From assembly GCF_030450125.1 (NCBI RefSeq), contig NZ_CP123923.1, positions 3,720,001-3,784,000 of the forward strand: a stretch of DNA of 64,000 nt, read 5' to 3'. This document shows positions 63,612 to 64,000 of the stretch, one piece after another (the stretch's first letter is position 1; the number at the start of each line of letters is the position of its first letter). Below the pieces are notes generated by a model, which was not told where the DNA came from, ran no database searches, and was given only the letters and a program-made list of their open reading frames with translations. The DNA is from Streptomyces sp. WP-1. GTDB taxonomy: Bacteria; Actinomycetota; Actinomycetes; Streptomycetales; Streptomycetaceae. The translations under genes were made by a program, and so were the position numbers.

Positions 63612-64000
63612 TCAGGACGAGGGCGGGGTGCTCGCTGACCAGAAGTCGGAGTGGATGTAGGGGAGTCCTTTGGATTCCGGGGAGGCGGGGTCCAGGGGCT
63701 TGCGGGGAGGGTCGGTGACCTTTGACTCGGTGACGCACGGGGAGATCACGTGGAACCCGGCCTGGCCCTTGTAGTCGAACTCCAGGCCGACCTCGAAGCC
63801 GTCGGGTGCGGTCGCGAAGATCGCCGGCATGTCGGCGCTGTCGCGGACCGACGTGATCTTGTAGCCCTCCTTCTTCCAGAAGCGCTCCACGACACCGAGG
63901 AAGCCGCCACGGCGCTCCGGCGCGATGATCGTCATCACGTGGCGTCGGCGGCTCACCGAACCGGTCACGGTGCCGTCGTTCTTGAAGTCCGTGCAGCTGG
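63612..64000 (-). CDS. Hypothetical protein, N-terminus beyond window
   Basis: The reading frame is open to the window edge (SCTDFKNDGTVTGSVSRRRH...), so this is the C-terminal 128 residues. It contains MTIIAPERRGGFLGVVERFW, VRDSADMPAIFATAPDGFEV and VISPCVTESKVTDPP, with two cysteines that could pair. The look is of a secreted or lipid-anchored Streptomyces protein; no family recognised. It belongs to the core chromosome after the island. Confidence 0.7.
   Translation of the reverse strand, partial: SCTDFKNDGTVTGSVSRRRHVMTIIAPERRGGFLGVVERFWKKEGYKITSVRDSADMPAIFATAPDGFEVGLEFDYKGQAGFHVISPCVTESKVTDPPRKPLDPASPESKGLPYIHSDFWSASTPPSS

Overview
This is a high-GC actinobacterial chromosome segment, almost certainly Streptomyces. 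It carries bldG, wblA, a cyclic-AMP receptor protein of the Streptomyces length, an MFS-thymidylate kinase fusion beside a Lys-tailed topoisomerase I, and a Tad/septum-site (Ssd-like) cluster. From memory, the gene order matches the S. coelicolor SCO3542-SCO3583 neighbourhood. No database could be searched, so species and identities are not claimed.

Bases 1-47,600 are ordinary conserved core chromosome. In order they hold: the C-terminally cut tmk fusion, topA, a methyltransferase, a lipoprotein, the proton-pumping pyrophosphatase hppA, an anti-sigma factor with bldG, a DUF1998-type helicase, a seven-gene minus-strand Tad pilus/secretion operon, a HAD hydrolase, a Fic-fold protein that lacks the catalytic His, a CooC-like ATPase, a deacetylase-like lipoprotein, acsA, nhaA, a DUF1469 membrane protein with an alpha/beta hydrolase, a MarP-like protease, Nudix and nth repair genes, crp, a nucleotidyltransferase, an MBL-fold/Nudix pair, RidA with DUF4177, two ArsA-like ATPases next to wblA, a bifunctional penicillin-binding protein, a YqeY protein, a metallophosphoesterase and a Pr6Pr membrane protein. 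Strong hairpin terminators separate most units.

At 47,614 lies tRNA-Pro(CGG). A 46-bp block running from its anticodon loop past its 3' end is repeated exactly at 63,434. The roughly 15.8 kb between the copies is an integrated island. Its backbone is lower in GC than the core and reads entirely on the minus strand: a beta-class DNA methyltransferase, an McrB-like AAA+ ATPase, an McrC-like PD-(D/E)XK nuclease and a very large sacsin-like/DUF3883 protein. I propose that these form one anti-phage operon that has since been broken up. Five insertion sequences have entered it: an IS5/IS427-like element, two inverted copies of a DDE_Tnp_4-type IS5 element, an IS1182-like element and an IS630-like element. 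The sacsin-like gene has lost its N-terminus, and the methyltransferase is separated from the McrBC-like pair by about 4 kb of mobile DNA. No integrase is visible.

The island also contains a second orphan tRNA 3' end (tRNA-Ser) with its own short iterons, so it looks like a composite of at least two tRNA-specific elements. Chromosomal sequence resumes after 63,480 and ends in a protein cut by the window edge.

Start codons were chosen by reading frame, ribosome-binding site and family length. Domain calls come from motif reading only.
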